A DNA stretch of 64,000 nt from Siphonodentalium dalli (lineage: Eukaryota > Mollusca > Scaphopoda > Gadilida > Siphonodentaliidae), in NCBI GenBank assembly GCA_032622095.1, contig CP136067.1:176052556-176116555 (forward strand). The letters run 5' to 3'. This document shows positions 32,648-45,700 of this stretch, piece by piece; position 1 is the stretch's first letter; each line of letters begins with the position of its first letter. The notes under the pieces were generated by a model that worked only from the letters and a program-made list of their open reading frames with translations, searched no databases and had not been told where the DNA came from. Position numbers and translations under genes: made by a program.

Positions 32648-35600
32648 TTAACCATTATCAAAGTGAAACCGTTTCCACATAAATGCTGTTGTCCTAACGA
32701 GCAAGCGAGACAGATTAGATTGATTATCTGAGAGTAAAGCGAGATCTCTAGGTGGCGATCCTAGAAGGGCAGACAGTAGCTGCAAACGGGGCATTTGGTC
32801 TAGGTAGAGGAAACAGTTAATGCCATAATGGTCAATGATGTGGTACCACATGTCAGTCCGAATATGTAGCAATGACGGGCAATCTAACAAGATATGTTGT
32901 ACTACACATGAGTATGTCGCTAAACAATGTTTGCATGTATCATTTTGGACGAAAGCTGTATGTGCGATTATGCGACCGATCAATAGGAATATAATTTTTT
33001 CCTCCGGAAATTGTGAGCATAGTTTCCATATACCGATCGTTCGTAGCGTGGGGTGAATGGTACGGAATGCTGTTAAAGAGGAGTCGACGGAGATACGATT
33101 ATACCAGTCAAGTTCATCTAACTCCTTTACAGCTGTCCGTACCAAGCGTTTCCACGCCACGGGCGATGGGAATTCATTGGAATTAGCATATTCAATAAGG
33201 TGATGTTCAATATTATATTTACATAGAATGCACCATATGTCATGTATAAAAGATGTTTTGTCTGTTGACAGACCAGATATGAAATCATACAAACGTCGTA
33301 GGAATAACTGTTTCGATGCTTTCTCGTGATTTGGCCCACAGAAAGCGCCAAGCATTGAGAGTTTCCGACGATCGATCCACGATTCTAGCGAGGAACAGCC
33401 TAGACAGCCTTGTGCAATTACTGTTCGGGTCCTCGTCGGAAAACCTTGCATATGCTTCATGCAAATTATGTGGGCCTTCTCAAGCTTATCTATTTGAGTT
33501 GTGTTTAGGTTCCAGAGAAGTTCACTGCCATACAACCCGGAAGGAATGACTATTGTTCTGTAAAGTTTGTATGAACTTTGAGGAGAGATACCACCAGGGT
33601 ATAGGCCAACATCGGAGAGGCCGAAATATGTCCCCCTTAATTTTGTGCATATGGCATCGACAAATTTGTTATTGAAATAAGATTTGGAAAGCAGAATTCC
33701 CAGGTGAGTATAGGAGTCAACTTCGCTGAGAAAGGATGATCCAAATGGCCATGATCTTGCACATTTATCGGCTTCTTGTTTTGATTCATTGAAAACCATT
33801 ATGACGGTTTTCGATGAATTATAACTGAAGCGCCATTTATTACTGTATTCAATGCATAATTCATATAGGCCAATAAGACCTGGGCGGGATAGAAAGAGAA
33901 GCATCATGTCATCGGCTTGGGTGGGAGATGAACAATTCAATGAGTGGATACGAAGGCCCAATTTTGATTTCTCAATAATATGGAGGAGATCGTCTGTGTA
34001 TATTTTGTACCACAGAGGTGATAATATTGATCCTTGTCTGATTCCTTGAGACAAGGAGAACCAGTCGGAATATGTTCCGTCGCTGCGGATACAACATTTT
34101 ATGCCAGATAATAATTCTCGTATGATGAGCCATGTTTTGCCTTGTAATCCTCTGTGAAATAATTTATACAAGAGGCCATTTATCCATACACAGTCGAAAG
34201 CTTTACGCACGTCCAATATACATGAATAAAGCTTACTGTGCTGTTCCCTGGCGTAACTAATACATTCTTGCACAAAACATGATGTCTTGGTGCAACTGAT
34301 CCCTTTTTCGAAACCATGTTGTAACGGATGGACGGCGATTGAAGATGGCATGAACGTTTCCAATCTAAGAGATATCACCCTCTCAAATAGCTTGTAAATG
34401 GCAGGTAATATGGTAATTGCTCTATAGCTATCAAAGCTGTCTTTAGGTTTTCGTCCACCCTTGTAAAGAGACACCATGACGCCCCGTTTTGCTGCAAGAG
34501 GTACGTGTGAGTATTCAAACATATATGAGAATAAATGTGCGAGGCAATTGAGCAACGCTTCACCACCGAAAATGATGTGCTCATAGGAAATTGAGTCGTA
34601 TCCATGTGCTTTGTTCCTATCTAATCTGTTGAGTAATTTACTGAGTTCATTACGGTCACAGGGTGTGTGATAAGTACATCACATGAGCTTGAGGATGAGT
34701 GACTAGTGGTGTTAGTGATGAAATTATTTACAGAGTTATAGTTGTCTACATCATATAATGGATCAGTTGACTCCGTGAAGATTGATTTATAATATTCAGC
34801 CCATGCGCTAACTATCTCCGATCTACCTCTGAGAGTTGTGCCGTTATGTTTGAAGAACGAGAGAGAACGGTTGTGGCCCTTTCTGTTATTTTTAAGTAGG
34901 CGGTAGAACGTTGCTAAGTCAAGCTCGGCTAGATTGTCAAGATCAGAGTGCTTATCGCGCAAAAAATTACTGGATTTTCTACGGTGAACAGAACGGAAGT
35001 TACGTTTTGCATCTTTATAGTTAGCATATGAAGGAAATAAGTTGCCTCTTAGTCGGCCATCTTGAATCCAGAGGACTCGTAATTCGTCCATCACTTTATG
35101 CAGGGCACGAAGTTCATCGTCCCAGAAAGGCTTCAGGTGCCTTTGAAATTTTGATATGGGAATGACTTCCCTGGATGAACGCAGAAGCGCGTTTACTATA
35201 TCGTTGTAATATTGATCCAACAAGAATATATCGGTAATTTGAAACTGAGGAAGGTACGATTCCAATTTCGAATGGTAATTTTCAAGAAGATCAGTGTTGT
35301 TATTTAAAAGCTTCCATTTGAATTTCTCTGGAACATGACTGAAGTTGGCTGTCTGAGAACAGTTGAGATCAAATTATATAGACATTTCGATAGGTCTATG
35401 ATTGGAAACATTAAGGGAAGCGTCATCAAATATCTGAGCATTAAGTACCTGGTGTAAATCGCATGACCGGATAAGAAAATGGTCGATATTAGACCCGACT
35501 GAAGAATCATCAGCAGATACGAATGTTGTTATATTTGAGTCGGCACAGAGGACTTCAATGACAGACTTTAAAGAGAAGTGTGTCAGCAATTCTTGAAATC

Positions 35601-36099
35601 GCTTATTACGAGCGTCACTTCTCGACAACGTCCCATTGAAGTCACCCATCAGGATTGGAGTACCTAGAGGTATGTAACATTCTAATATATCGTACAATGA
35701 CTTGATATATGCATCGTATAGTTCGACTGGAGAGTTTGAGGATGGTAAGTATACTTGAACTATGTACATGAAAGAATTTGGATTAATTTCGAGCTGTATA
35801 GCTGCTATGCGGTCATCGTCAAGGTCGATGACTGAAATTTTAGAGTCGTGACGTTCGTGCCATAATATGCTGACCCCACCAGAGGTTCTCCCTCTCTGAT
35901 GTGGCTGTCGTTGTCTTTGATCGTAGACTGTGTGCGCGCGGTAGTTGAGAGACAGGATGTCCATGAAGCTTGCATTCGCACTGCACAGCCAGTGTTCACT
36001 GACGCCACATATGTCGACTGAATTATCCGACAGCAAATTCACTAGATAAGAAGAAGAGCTGAAGATGCCAGTTACATTCCAACTGAGAAGCTTAAACAT
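32648..36099 (-). pseudogene. Retrotransposon ORF2: AP endonuclease, RT and Cys/His C-terminus
   Basis: ATG at 36099 starts MFKLLSWNVTG. Endonuclease motifs: SWNVTG, the catalytic-glutamate block VSEHWL, LMGDFNG, NIDHFLI and SNHRPIE. RT motifs: SYRAITILP, QHGFEKG, motif A LDVRKAFDCVW, motif B QGIRQGSILSPL, motif C TQADDMMLL (Gln before ADD, where Tyr is usual) and THLGILLS. Near the C-terminus is C-x2-C-x9-H-x4-C (CKHC, then HILLDC), typical of Jockey/I/R1-type ORF2. The protein would be about 1150 residues. It is broken by a TAA at 35374-35376 (right after the endonuclease) and a frameshift between about 34665 and 34620. It would nick and reverse-transcribe at the target. Confidence 0.9.
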
Positions 36100-36143
36100 G
36101 ATGGATTGATATTAGTGAGTTTGTGTCACGCAAGAGAATAGAG

Positions 36144-37733
36144 TTATGATCTGTCGTATTGGGAGTACATTTCCCTGCAGCGGACTCCTTTATGCCAGAA
36201 GTTGTAACCCAAGACACGGTCCACATCCGATGAGAGAACATTTATAGTGGCGTATGCCGGTTTGTTACGGTCGAAGGATATGTCGCTGGTATGAAGGTGG
36301 TATTCCACATGATCCTGAGTTACTTCCTGAGTCAGATTATCCACTTTCAAGCGCACAGTTGTAATTGGATATTTGCAGCTGTATGGAGACTTTCCAGAGG
36401 GAAGACGTCTGAATCGGCGGCGATGATGGAATTGACTACGATCACCCTTATCGTGTTGATGGTGATTTCTATCGTTTGCAGGAGGACGGTCAGGTCTTGT
36501 TGAATCAGCGTCGTCGATGGTTATGTATGAAGAATCGTCATGATATGATGTGTCGGGGGAGATTTGCAATCTTGCGGTCGCCTATAGTCAGGACGTGACT
36601 GGGCGTCTGGGCAGTGCTCATCATTATATCTGGGTGGATTGGTCTGAAAGTTGTTCATTTTGTCGCGCAACTCCTGAAAGAACCCACCTATTGTTGATTT
36701 GATGAAGGATTATTATTCAACATCTTCTCGAATTTGTTTTTCTGACCAAGAATGTCACTGAGGAGACCATTCACGGTACCAATTGATCCTTGTTTGATTT
36801 TATTTTCTCATGTATATTGGTTATTGTTTTGTCACATTTATGTTGAAGTTTATCCATGCCGACGTTCAATTCGTCCATTCCGTCCTTTATGTCATTTCTT
36901 AAATTTCTCAAATATGAGCCTCTTTGTTTAGAGTTATCATTCTTTGTTTGTTCAATGCGTTCCACTGCAAGTTTATTTTTGTTAACTTGATCCTTTAGTT
37001 CTTTCACATCTTTTTCCACCAAGTTCATTTTGTTATTTATGTTTGTAAGTTGTCCTTTCAAAGTGGGTATATCCTCCTTAATGAGAGAATACATGTCCGA
37101 TCTAGACTCCTTAAGTTGAACAATTTCCGCACTCATTTCAGTTATGTTTAACAGAACATATTTCATGTCGGTGGATACCTCTGGAGACACTGGAACAGTC
37201 GGAGTGCCTGACTGCGACTGGCCACGTGGAATTTTGCCTTTACTCAGGATTTCCGATATATCGACTGTTGGGTCGATAAGATGGGCAAGCATATTATAAA
37301 TGTCACGAGCCAGTTTGGGTGCAATACTCCCGTCCGGGTTGCTTGGAGACTTGATGCGTCTCTTAAGGACGGCGCTGCCTAGAACTGTTGCGTTAGGTTT
37401 GTTTTTTATTTCGTCAAATAAATTTGTGCGCATTTTATCCAGAATAGAGTCTGAAGCGTTGGTAGTGGACAACAGAGTGTCTATGAAATGATCCTGAGTA
37501 GTGTTATGTATAAAACTTGCGACCCAAGTTTGCAGCTGCGATATGTGGGCTGATGTATGAATATGAGTTGTATCATATTCGGACACTACAGAGTTAGATA
37601 GCACTTCAAGTGATGACTCCAATGTGGATAAATCGCTGACTTCGACTTCTCCGTTTAGCCAGTTCAATTGGTTGCTTGTAGTGACGTCTTCGCTGGCTAA
37701 GATCAAAGCTGACTGGGTGAACAAGCCGTCCAT
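36144..37733 (-). pseudogene. Retrotransposon ORF1: coiled-coil and RNA-binding-like protein
   Basis: The ATG at 37733 (GAAAATGG context) opens about 320 codons to 36771. The middle and end are a strongly charged heptad-type coiled coil (from MNLVEKDVKELKDQV to about KSNKDQL). After a frameshift near 36775 the reading continues in another frame through a Pro/Arg/His-rich linker (HHRRRFRRLP) into TTVRLKVDNLTQEV and YATINVL, an arrangement like an RRM or other nucleic-acid-binding C-terminal domain. It stops at 36144, 45 bp before ORF2. In LINE-type elements such proteins trimerise and bind the element RNA. No zinc knuckles were seen. Confidence 0.75.
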
Positions 37734-37946
37734 TTTCCGACAGCGATGTGTAAACAGAATAGGTGGTAGTAATTGTGATTGGCTATTGTTCGATACCGCC
37801 ACTCACGATTGATTGTTTATCACACCTTTTGTGCAGACTGTGTCGAATTGTCCATTGTCTATGTCGTGATTAATTTTGACATATACAGAAAAACAATAGT
37901 TGTGGACAATATGGCGACATATATTCAGGGTAGAGGAAGGTCTCAA

Positions 37947-39054
37947 CACAGTCCCTAGGAATCACTGTTAGTTGAATAAAATATTATTTAATAATATTAA
38001 ATCAATATTTTATATTTAGTTATTATAGTTATATTAAGTACAGTTTGGAAAGTAAAACGTTTGTGTACTGCATTTTCATTGGTGGATGATTTTCACGAAA
38101 TTACAAGAGTTAAAATTTTATGCCACACAAACATTCGCGCTTTCTGAGTTTATATCATAATATTCCGTATTTTTTTCTTGAAACGATGGTGTATTCAGAT
38201 TGTTAGTATCTTTACCCACTTACGAGAAAATAGCTGTTAGTTACTCGAATATTCCTTCAGGTGCAAACTCGGTGGAATTCTTTACGATTTTGGAAAAACA
38301 TATCCATTCTATAAATACCATTTTACTTATTCGCACCCGGTGATAATCCGAATAAAAGGGATTACGGATGTGAGTAAACAGACGTCGGGTGTGGTAAAAC
38401 TGGCTCTGCTGTACACTACTAAGTGCACATTTTAACTCATTCTCATTACTAGATAAATGTAGAAATGACCATCTCAAACTAATATATCTATATATTTTCA
38501 AGTAGGGCCCTGGGGATGGGTGATACCTTGAGATGTGAAAGCATAATTTTATATTCCAAGCTCCCGGTTAACTCCGCATCTCAAGCGTGGCAATGGGAGA
38601 TAACTCGTGCTGGGTTTGGCTGCAAAAGTAATGTGTAATAGGGAACTGGATTGATAACTTCCTGTTTTAAACAATTTTGCAGAATTACGTCACTTGATAA
38701 TAGCCGACAGTTATTCAATGTGAATATTGGATGGAAAATTACGATTTGTGTACAACTCAGACAAGGTACAGTTGATATGACCCGACGAGCATATTAAGAA
38801 CAATTAACTTAATTGTCACATGTCAAATGTGGGGAGATAAATGCATTTTTTTCGAACGAAAAATTGAATTGTTCGTTTTAGTGATAGAGCACAGGGGGTG
38901 GTCTTCAGCCAATGAGATGATGGTTTTCATAATAACAAAATCTGAAGTTGCCCAACTGTACCTGTTATCTGTATAGTAGAGGTAATGTATCTAGATCTAT
39001 TTGTTATATTTTAATCAAATTTAATATTACATGGACAGTGATTCCTAGGACTGT
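37947..39054. mobile_element. 1.1-kb element with 8-bp duplication in the retrotransposon 5' region
   Basis: GGTCTCAA stands at 37939-37946 and 39055-39062. The termini are CACAGTCCCTAGGAATCACTGT-like at the left (split here as CACAGTCCC and TAGGAATCACTGT) and ACAGTGATTCCTAGGACTGT at the right. The 8-bp duplication suggests hAT. The interior is AT-rich; the minus-strand frame at 38241-38501 has no recognised domain. Non-autonomous. It post-dates the retrotransposon if that element extends to 39254. Confidence 0.75.
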
Positions 39055-39254
39055 GGTCTCAATGGCTGAGGGTACAAATTTTAACACGAGAATAGTCACC
39101 GAACGAAGCATCCACCAAGAGTGAGTTTCACTGAGAGAAGTCCATGTTATTGGAGAATAATGAGAACAACTTTTGCAGGTCCAAACATTGTTTATATTGA
39201 TGAATATTACGGAGCAAAAAAAGTAAACACTGACAGTCAGGAACGATAACTCCT

Positions 39255-41175
39255 ACCCAAATTTGGTCGAAATTTCAACAGTTGCAAATTTCATGCCTGA
39301 CACAACATTGCATGTAGTTGGAAAGTTTATACCACATACAATTTTCTCTCATTGCTTAATATTCCAACCAGTAATTAGTTTAATATGACAATCCCCCCTC
39401 TAGAACACATGACAGTAATTAGTTTAATTTGACAATCCCCCTCTAGAACACCGGACAGTAATTAGTTTAATTTGACAATCCCCCTCTAGAACACAGGACA
39501 TTACTTAGTTTAATTTGACAATCCCCCTCTAGAACACAGGACAGTAATTAGTTTAATATGACAATCCCCCTCTAGAACACAGGACAGTAATTAGTTTAAT
39601 ATGACAATCCCCCTCTAGAACACAGGACAGTAAATAGTTTAAAGTGACAATCCCCATCTAGAACACAGGACAGTCATTAGTTTAATATGACAATCCCCCT
39701 CTAGAACACAGGACAGTAATTAGTTTAAAGTGACAATCCCCCTCTAGAACACAGGACAGTCATTAGTTTAATATGACAATCCCCCTCTAGAACACAGGAC
39801 AGTAATTAGTTTAATATGACAATCCCCCTCTAGAACACAGGACAGTAATTAGTTTAAAGTGACAATCCCCCTCTAGAACACCGGACAGTAATTAGTTTAA
39901 TATGACAATCCCCCTCTAGAACACAGGACAGTAATTAGTTTAATATGACAATCCCCCTCTAGAACACCGGACAGTAATTAGTTTAATATGACAATCCCCC
40001 TCTAGAACACCGGACAGTAATTAGTTTAATATGACAATCCCCCTCTAGAACACCGGACAGTAATTAGTTTAAAGTGACAATCCCCCTCTAGAACACAGGA
40101 CAGTCATTAGTTTAATATGACAATCCCCCTCTAGAACACAGGACAGTAATTAGTTTAATATGACAATCCCCCTCTAGAACACCGGACAGTAATTAGTTTA
40201 ATATGACAATCCCCCTCTAGAACACCGGACAGTAATTAGTTTAATATGACAATCCCCCTCTAGAACACCGGACAGTAATTAGTTTAAAGTGACAATCCCC
40301 CTCTAGAACACAGGACAGTAATTAGTTTAATATGACAATCCCCCTCTAGAACACAGGACAGTAATTAGTTTAAAGTGACAATCCCCCTCTAGAACACAGG
40401 ACAGTCATTAGTTTAATATGACAATCCCCCTCTAGAACACAGGACAGTAATTAGTTTAATATGACAATCCCCCTCTAGAACACAGGACAGTAATTAGTTT
40501 AAAGTGACAATCCCCCTCTAGAACACCGGACAGTAATTAGTTTAATATGACAATCCCCCTCTAGAACACAGGACAGTAATTAGTTTAATATGACAATCCC
40601 CCTCTAGAACACCGGACAGTAATTAGTTTAATATGACAATCCCCCTCTAGAACACCGGACAGTAATTAGTTTAATATGACAATCCCCCTCTAGAACACCG
40701 GACAGTAATTAGTTTAATTTGACAATCCCCCTCTAGAACACAGGACATTACTTAGTTTAATTTGACAATCCCCCTCTAGAACACAGGACAGTAATTAGTT
40801 TAATATGACAATCCCCCTCTAGAACACAGGACAGTAATTAGTTTAATATGACAATCCCCCTCTAGAACACAGGACAGTAATTAGTTTAATATGACAATCC
40901 CCCTCTAGAACACAGGACAGTCATTAGTTTAATATGACAATCCCCCTCTAGAACACCGGACAGTAATTAGTTTAATTTGACAATCCCCCTCTAGAACACA
41001 GGACAGTAATTAGTTTAATTTGACAATCCCCCTCTAGAACACATGACAGTAATTAGTTTAATTTGACAATCCCCCTCTAGAACACCGGACAGTCATTAGT
41101 TTAATTTGACAATCCCCCTCTAGAACACAGGACAGTAATTAGTTTAATTTGACAATCCCCCTCTAGAACACAGTA
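39255..41175 (+). repeat. Leader plus 42-copy 43-bp satellite (second copy)
   Basis: The same leader as at 30963 is followed by about 42 units. Unit variants (TTTAATATGAC, TTTAATTTGAC, TTTAAAGTGAC; CACCGGAC or CACAGGAC; GTCATT or TTACTT) are ordered. Counting from the first unit, units 9-16 and 24-31 are identical in variant order, showing a 15-unit (645-bp) block duplication. The array ends with a partial unit at 41175. No coding content. Confidence 0.95.
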
Positions 41176-41473
41176 ATTAACGTTAACTGAAGTGTTATGA
41201 GTTTATTACATACATGTTTATAGACAGACTTTCTTGGCTCACGCAGGATCCGCTTATATGACAAGATACGAGGGAATATCATGGCATATATAGTACACAC
41301 AAAACGAATCTCATATGACATAATCAGATAAGTAAAAACATGCAATTATTATATACGTCGTATATATACTATGTGTCATTGCAATTTGGGTTAATGGGAC
41401 TCTCCGCTACTGGTACATATACCTTGATTTTCTCAGATAAATCAATAAATTTGATATGATCGATAAATAGAGG

Positions 41474-41627
41474 ATATCTAGTGTTTTTGAGTGGATACCG
41501 AAAAATATGTCATGAGTGAGCGAGACAAATGATTTTTTCACGAGCGGCTTGCCGCGAGCGAAAATAGACATTTGTCTCGGTCACGAATGACATATTTTTC
41601 GGTATGCACTCAATAAACACTAGATAT
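41474..41627. mobile_element. 154-bp hairpin MITE
   Basis: Starts ATATCTAGTGTTTTTGAGTG and ends with its imperfect inverse (CACTCAATAAACACTAGATAT). The arms continue through ACCGAAAAATATGTCAT and GAGACAAATG. The loop is GC-rich (CGAGCGGCTTGCCGCGAGCG). Target duplication unclear. Confidence 0.65.
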
Positions 41628-41632
41628 TATTT

Positions 41633-43057
41633 TTATTATACGCATTATTTACAACGTTAAATGATCTCACAATCGTCCTCAATCGATGCATCATTTTTGA
41701 AGCCATCAGCTGATCGCTGCCTGTTCACGCAATGCTACTTCACCATCCGCAGAATATAAAAATATAGTTCCCGTATTCTTCCCTTTATTCCCCCCCCCCC
41801 ATAAATATGTCGAATTTCAACATAAAATATTTTTTATTATAAATGTAATAGCAGTGAATATAATATAAATTAGAATATCACAATGGGTTATTTCACTCTG
41901 TCCTTCAACGGTACAAACCGGAACAGTATTGGTACACGCATGTGAATCGGTCGCACGCGCGAGCTAGTGTGAAAGTATATTATTCTATATCCCCTTCTGG
42001 GTGATATCGATGTTTATATAAACGCGCTTTTTTCTATAATTCACTGTTGAGCGTATAATAAAAACGTATACTCATTACATTACACATGGTAGGAAAATTG
42101 GCCTTATGGCAACCATTTCGGATGCCATTTTGGATCAAAGTCATCATCAACATGGTTGGTTTGTTAGTGTGTTATCAAGATATCATCTGACAACAATTTA
42201 GTCATGCATATATTAAGATTTCCTGCTGATAAAACCTAAATTAAGCATCAATGTGACACAAGATAGGAGAATTGGCCTTATGGCGACCATCTTTGATTTT
42301 GGCAGCCATCTTGGATTCAAGGACATTTTCAAGGTGGCCCATTTTTTATTTTGAAGAGTAATGACCATTCTATCCAAAAACATTCTGAAAAGTTTACCAC
42401 TGAAATTGTGTAGGTTGTTTTTGACTCCCACAGTCTATGCATTGCGATCCTGAATCTTGGGTATTTGGTTAAACTAAACTACCCTCTTACTAATCTACCC
42501 TCTCACTAATCGGGAATTTGTTGGTTTTAGACCAACAATAGCATATTTTTCTCCTTTTGGTCAAAATGTTTGTTTGAAATTGCAAACAGCTGGAACTGTC
42601 CAACTGTATATGGAGTGTAGGTTCACCAACCTTATAGGGGTTGTATATAGGTCCACCAAACTTATAGGGGGTGTATTTCCACCAGCCGTATAGGGATTGT
42701 AGGTCCACCAACCGTATAGGGGTTATGGTCCACCAACCGTATAGCGGGTGTATGCAGCTGGTCTATGTGGAAATTTAAAGGTGTTCATCCCCAACTGAGA
42801 CCGTCTAGCCACGTCACTAATCATTCTGCATAATGACATGGGTACAAAATATTAATGTTAGTCACGGGACGTTAATCGTGTAGTGAGTCGAAATATTTTA
42901 GTCTGAATATGATTTTCAGAATATTTATCATTGCTTTGACATACTCCAATGTTTACCGTCAAGTTTTGATTAAACTCGGGTATCTTATTGGACTAATTTG
43001 ACTTGTGTCAGTAGTTCCACTTTAACAGTAACATATACACAAGTATACACAACAATT
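41633..43057. other. Non-coding stretch with a short tandem duplication
   Basis: No gene. TTTTTATTATACGC near 41632 and its inverse near 42051 could bound a 430-bp MITE. 'attggccttatggc' is followed by 'accat' and 'ttggat' blocks at about 42098 and 42270, a diverged duplication containing GCCATCTTGGATTC. Confidence 0.4.
42600..42760. repeat. About 28-bp degenerate tandem repeat
   Basis: About five copies of GTCCACCAACCGTATAGGGG with variable ends. Confidence 0.75.
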
Positions 43058-43474
43058 AGGGGGGAGGTGAAGTGACAAATTTTGAATGGGGATTTCCATG
43101 CAAATTTTCAGAGCAAAAATTACAGAGTTGCACATACTTCTGAGTGTGACTTGATGTGTTATTGGAAAGAACAGGTATTTGTATGGCGATCCGCTTGGAA
43201 CTTGTTCCGTTATAAAGTTGGTGTATTTATTTTTGAATTTTATATTTAGTATTCAAATGTAGGTCATGTGATGTAATTCCAGAAAAAAATTATCAAAAAT
43301 ATATTTATTGCAAAATTTTATAATTTACCTAGCGCACTTGCCAGTTAAATGTTATGATTGTTCAATGATAAGCCTGCTTTGGTTCCCTAACAACTGCTTC
43401 ATACATAACTTTTGCTCCGGCGATTTGCACGGAAATCGCCATTCAAAATTGGTCACTTGACATCCCCCTTAAAT
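43058..43474. mobile_element. Fold-back MITE, GGGGG termini
   Basis: The left end TTAGGGGGGAGGTGAAGTGA pairs with the right end TCACTTGACATCCCCCTTAA. The arms of about 70 bp continue through CAAATTTTGAATGG and GATTTCC. The right flank is a true TTAA; the left is ATTA, so TTAA targeting is plausible but one side is mutated. Confidence 0.6.
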
Positions 43475-45219
43475 CTAAACTTACTTTGACTGCAGACCGC
43501 CTCACGAAATCACTTAAATATCCTGAATCTGGCGATTTATGTCAATGAAATGATTGATTTTTGTCGTTAATAACAATGCAATATATTAATACAAATCTGA
43601 ACCGCGTGTGTTATTTGAGGTCAACGTATTTGTGATAACGAATTGTGTAAATACGTAAATGTTACACAGAGATAATAAAATCGATCCTACTAGTCCATGA
43701 GATATTGGTCGACCTCTGCACCCCCCCCCCCCATAATGTGAAAATATGCTATTTTTCTGACATGTTACCACCTTTCGTTTGTCTCTGTGGGAAAATGTTG
43801 GAATCTTTGCGTCATGTTATACATTTATCATATAGAGGAGTCATTTTCGACCACATGGGGACCATAATATACATTCATTGCGGGATATTTTTGTCCGATA
43901 TCACGTTTTCCCAAATGCCGGTATAATAGGTCAAAGCCGAATCTGCGTTAATAACGCGATGTAATGTTTCTAATCAATGAATGTTATTGCTATTATAACA
44001 ACACCCATCCATATATATGTGCAGGAGATACTCGAGCTATGATTCCTCTTATACCTGAGTTGAGGAATAATTACCCAAATCCAAGATGGCGGCCAAAATG
44101 ACCACCAGAAATAAAAAATCGCCGAAAATCGCCGATTTTAACATCAGTGAGCACTATTGTCATGAAAACTCCACACCTGCTTACTATTGTGAGTTGGGAA
44201 CACTTAGGCGAAGAACTTTCCTTGTACCATTTCCAAATAAAAGTACCCCAAATCCAAAATGGCGCCCACAATGGCGGACAGATTTTGAAAAATCACCGAA
44301 ATTCCATCATATTCACATCATTGGGCATTATTGTCGAGACAACTCCACCCATGCGTACAGTTGAGTTGGAAATACTGAGGTGAAGTAATTACCTTACATC
44401 TCATGCAAGAAATTGTTTTCCAAATCGTAGATGGCGGCCAAAATGGCGACCGAAATTTGAAAACAAGTCTACATTCCTTTACTTTCTTACGATGGGCGTT
44501 ATTGTTTCGCGATTTCTATCCAACATTACATGTTGATATGGAATAGTGACATGAAATATTCATTAGGGTTTGGCAATTGGCAAGATCGCTGCTAAATTGG
44601 CGGCTATAAATTGATAAGAAATCGATATTTTCACATATTAATTTCGACTTTTTGTCATAATATCGGTATGTATGGACGAAACTGTACATACACCATCTAC
44701 TAGTTCAACTTGAAGGTATCAAAACGCATAACATAGCTCGTATCCTTCTGGAAAGATGAAAACCACAATTTATATCGCGATGTGGCATTTCGAAATCCAT
44801 TCTCCACTTAGCGCCGATAATGGCATTAAGCGTAGGTGCGCCGAATAGTTATATCAGAACAATTACCTGATAACAGATTCTGATTTGCCACGTCACGTCC
44901 ATAATTATCTGGACCAGCTTCAATTTCTTTGTCTGATAAATCTAGGTAGCTCACACCGACAAAGTATTCACCACTTCCTGGGAGTAGGGTCCCTCTAATC
45001 ATAACGTTTCAAACAATTCATTTTCCGGTGTCTAGCTTACGATTTTAAATATTTGCTAAATATGATATTTGTGCGTCATTTGAACTATGAAGGCAATTGA
45101 CCGATGAGTATACAAGCTTACAGAAGGTCATCTCTATGTATGTGTCTCATACCCCATTGGGATAACGACATGTACACCTGGCGAACCAGTTAGCTAGCCA
45201 CTTCTCAATAGATGGTTCG

Positions 45220-45585
45220 TCAACTCACAAACTCAGCGAACGTATTGGCATATGTGGACAACTTCGACAGTGTTTCGAAGGTTGCTAGCTGTCTCATTCC
45301 CTTGGACAGATGTCTATCTGCTAAGGAGAAAGACCATAGTGTACAGACTACCCACAATTCTTGACCATGATCCGAAGCAAACTGTGTGCCACCCCGCATT
45401 TGTCTCGTCGAATATGTCCCAGCAGAGAGGAACAATGCTAGCGGTGCTAGTTTATGGACATGCGCCATGATAGTGGGAATGAAATGGGCCACGGTATACA
45501 CCACTCTTACACCTGGTGCATGTTTAAGATATAGAATGTCATGCGTGTCGGTTTTATTTGGTGTGGTAAGATTGTATTTCCACAT
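45220..45585 (-). pseudogene. Coding remnant in the left arm, unknown family
   Basis: The minus-strand frame of 121 codons includes HFIPTIMAHVHKLAP and LSKLSTYANTFAEF. The right arm encodes a diverged homologue (NFISTIMTHTHKLAP, IQKLSGYVSALDEY). Beyond the shared stop both arms continue, in a shifted frame, with EP-[SY]-I-x-KWL and RCT-x2-YP (45209 down to about 45160). Amino-acid similarity persisting while DNA differs indicates a real former coding sequence, perhaps the transposase of this element, but I cannot name the family. Confidence 0.5.
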
Positions 45586-45700
45586 CCGTTTCGAAGCCTT
45601 TCTGATTCAACTACGTACATTTTTGTCTGGATAATGCTATGCTAGCCTCCCTCAAAACAGTCGGATGGACTGAAGGATAATGTCTTTATAGCATGAATGT

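Larger units (their letters stand above)
31482..39254 (-). mobile_element. Two-ORF non-LTR retrotransposon, near-complete
   Basis: Read on the minus strand: a 5' region (39254-37734, with a 1.1-kb insertion), ORF1 (37733-36144), ORF2 (36099-32648), a long 3' UTR and a tail with AATAAA (complement of 31489-31494) followed by TATATA. ORF1 has one visible frameshift; ORF2 has one nonsense codon and one frameshift, so this is a fairly young copy. Endonuclease plus RT plus a C-terminal Cys/His motif places it in the Jockey/I/R1-like assemblage; clade not resolved. The outer limits are inferred from where the duplicated leader and satellite begin. Confidence 0.75.

Noticed and set aside
39369-41175. 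CRISPR-like reading of the 43-bp repeats
   Set aside because: Head-to-tail satellite monomers without spacers.
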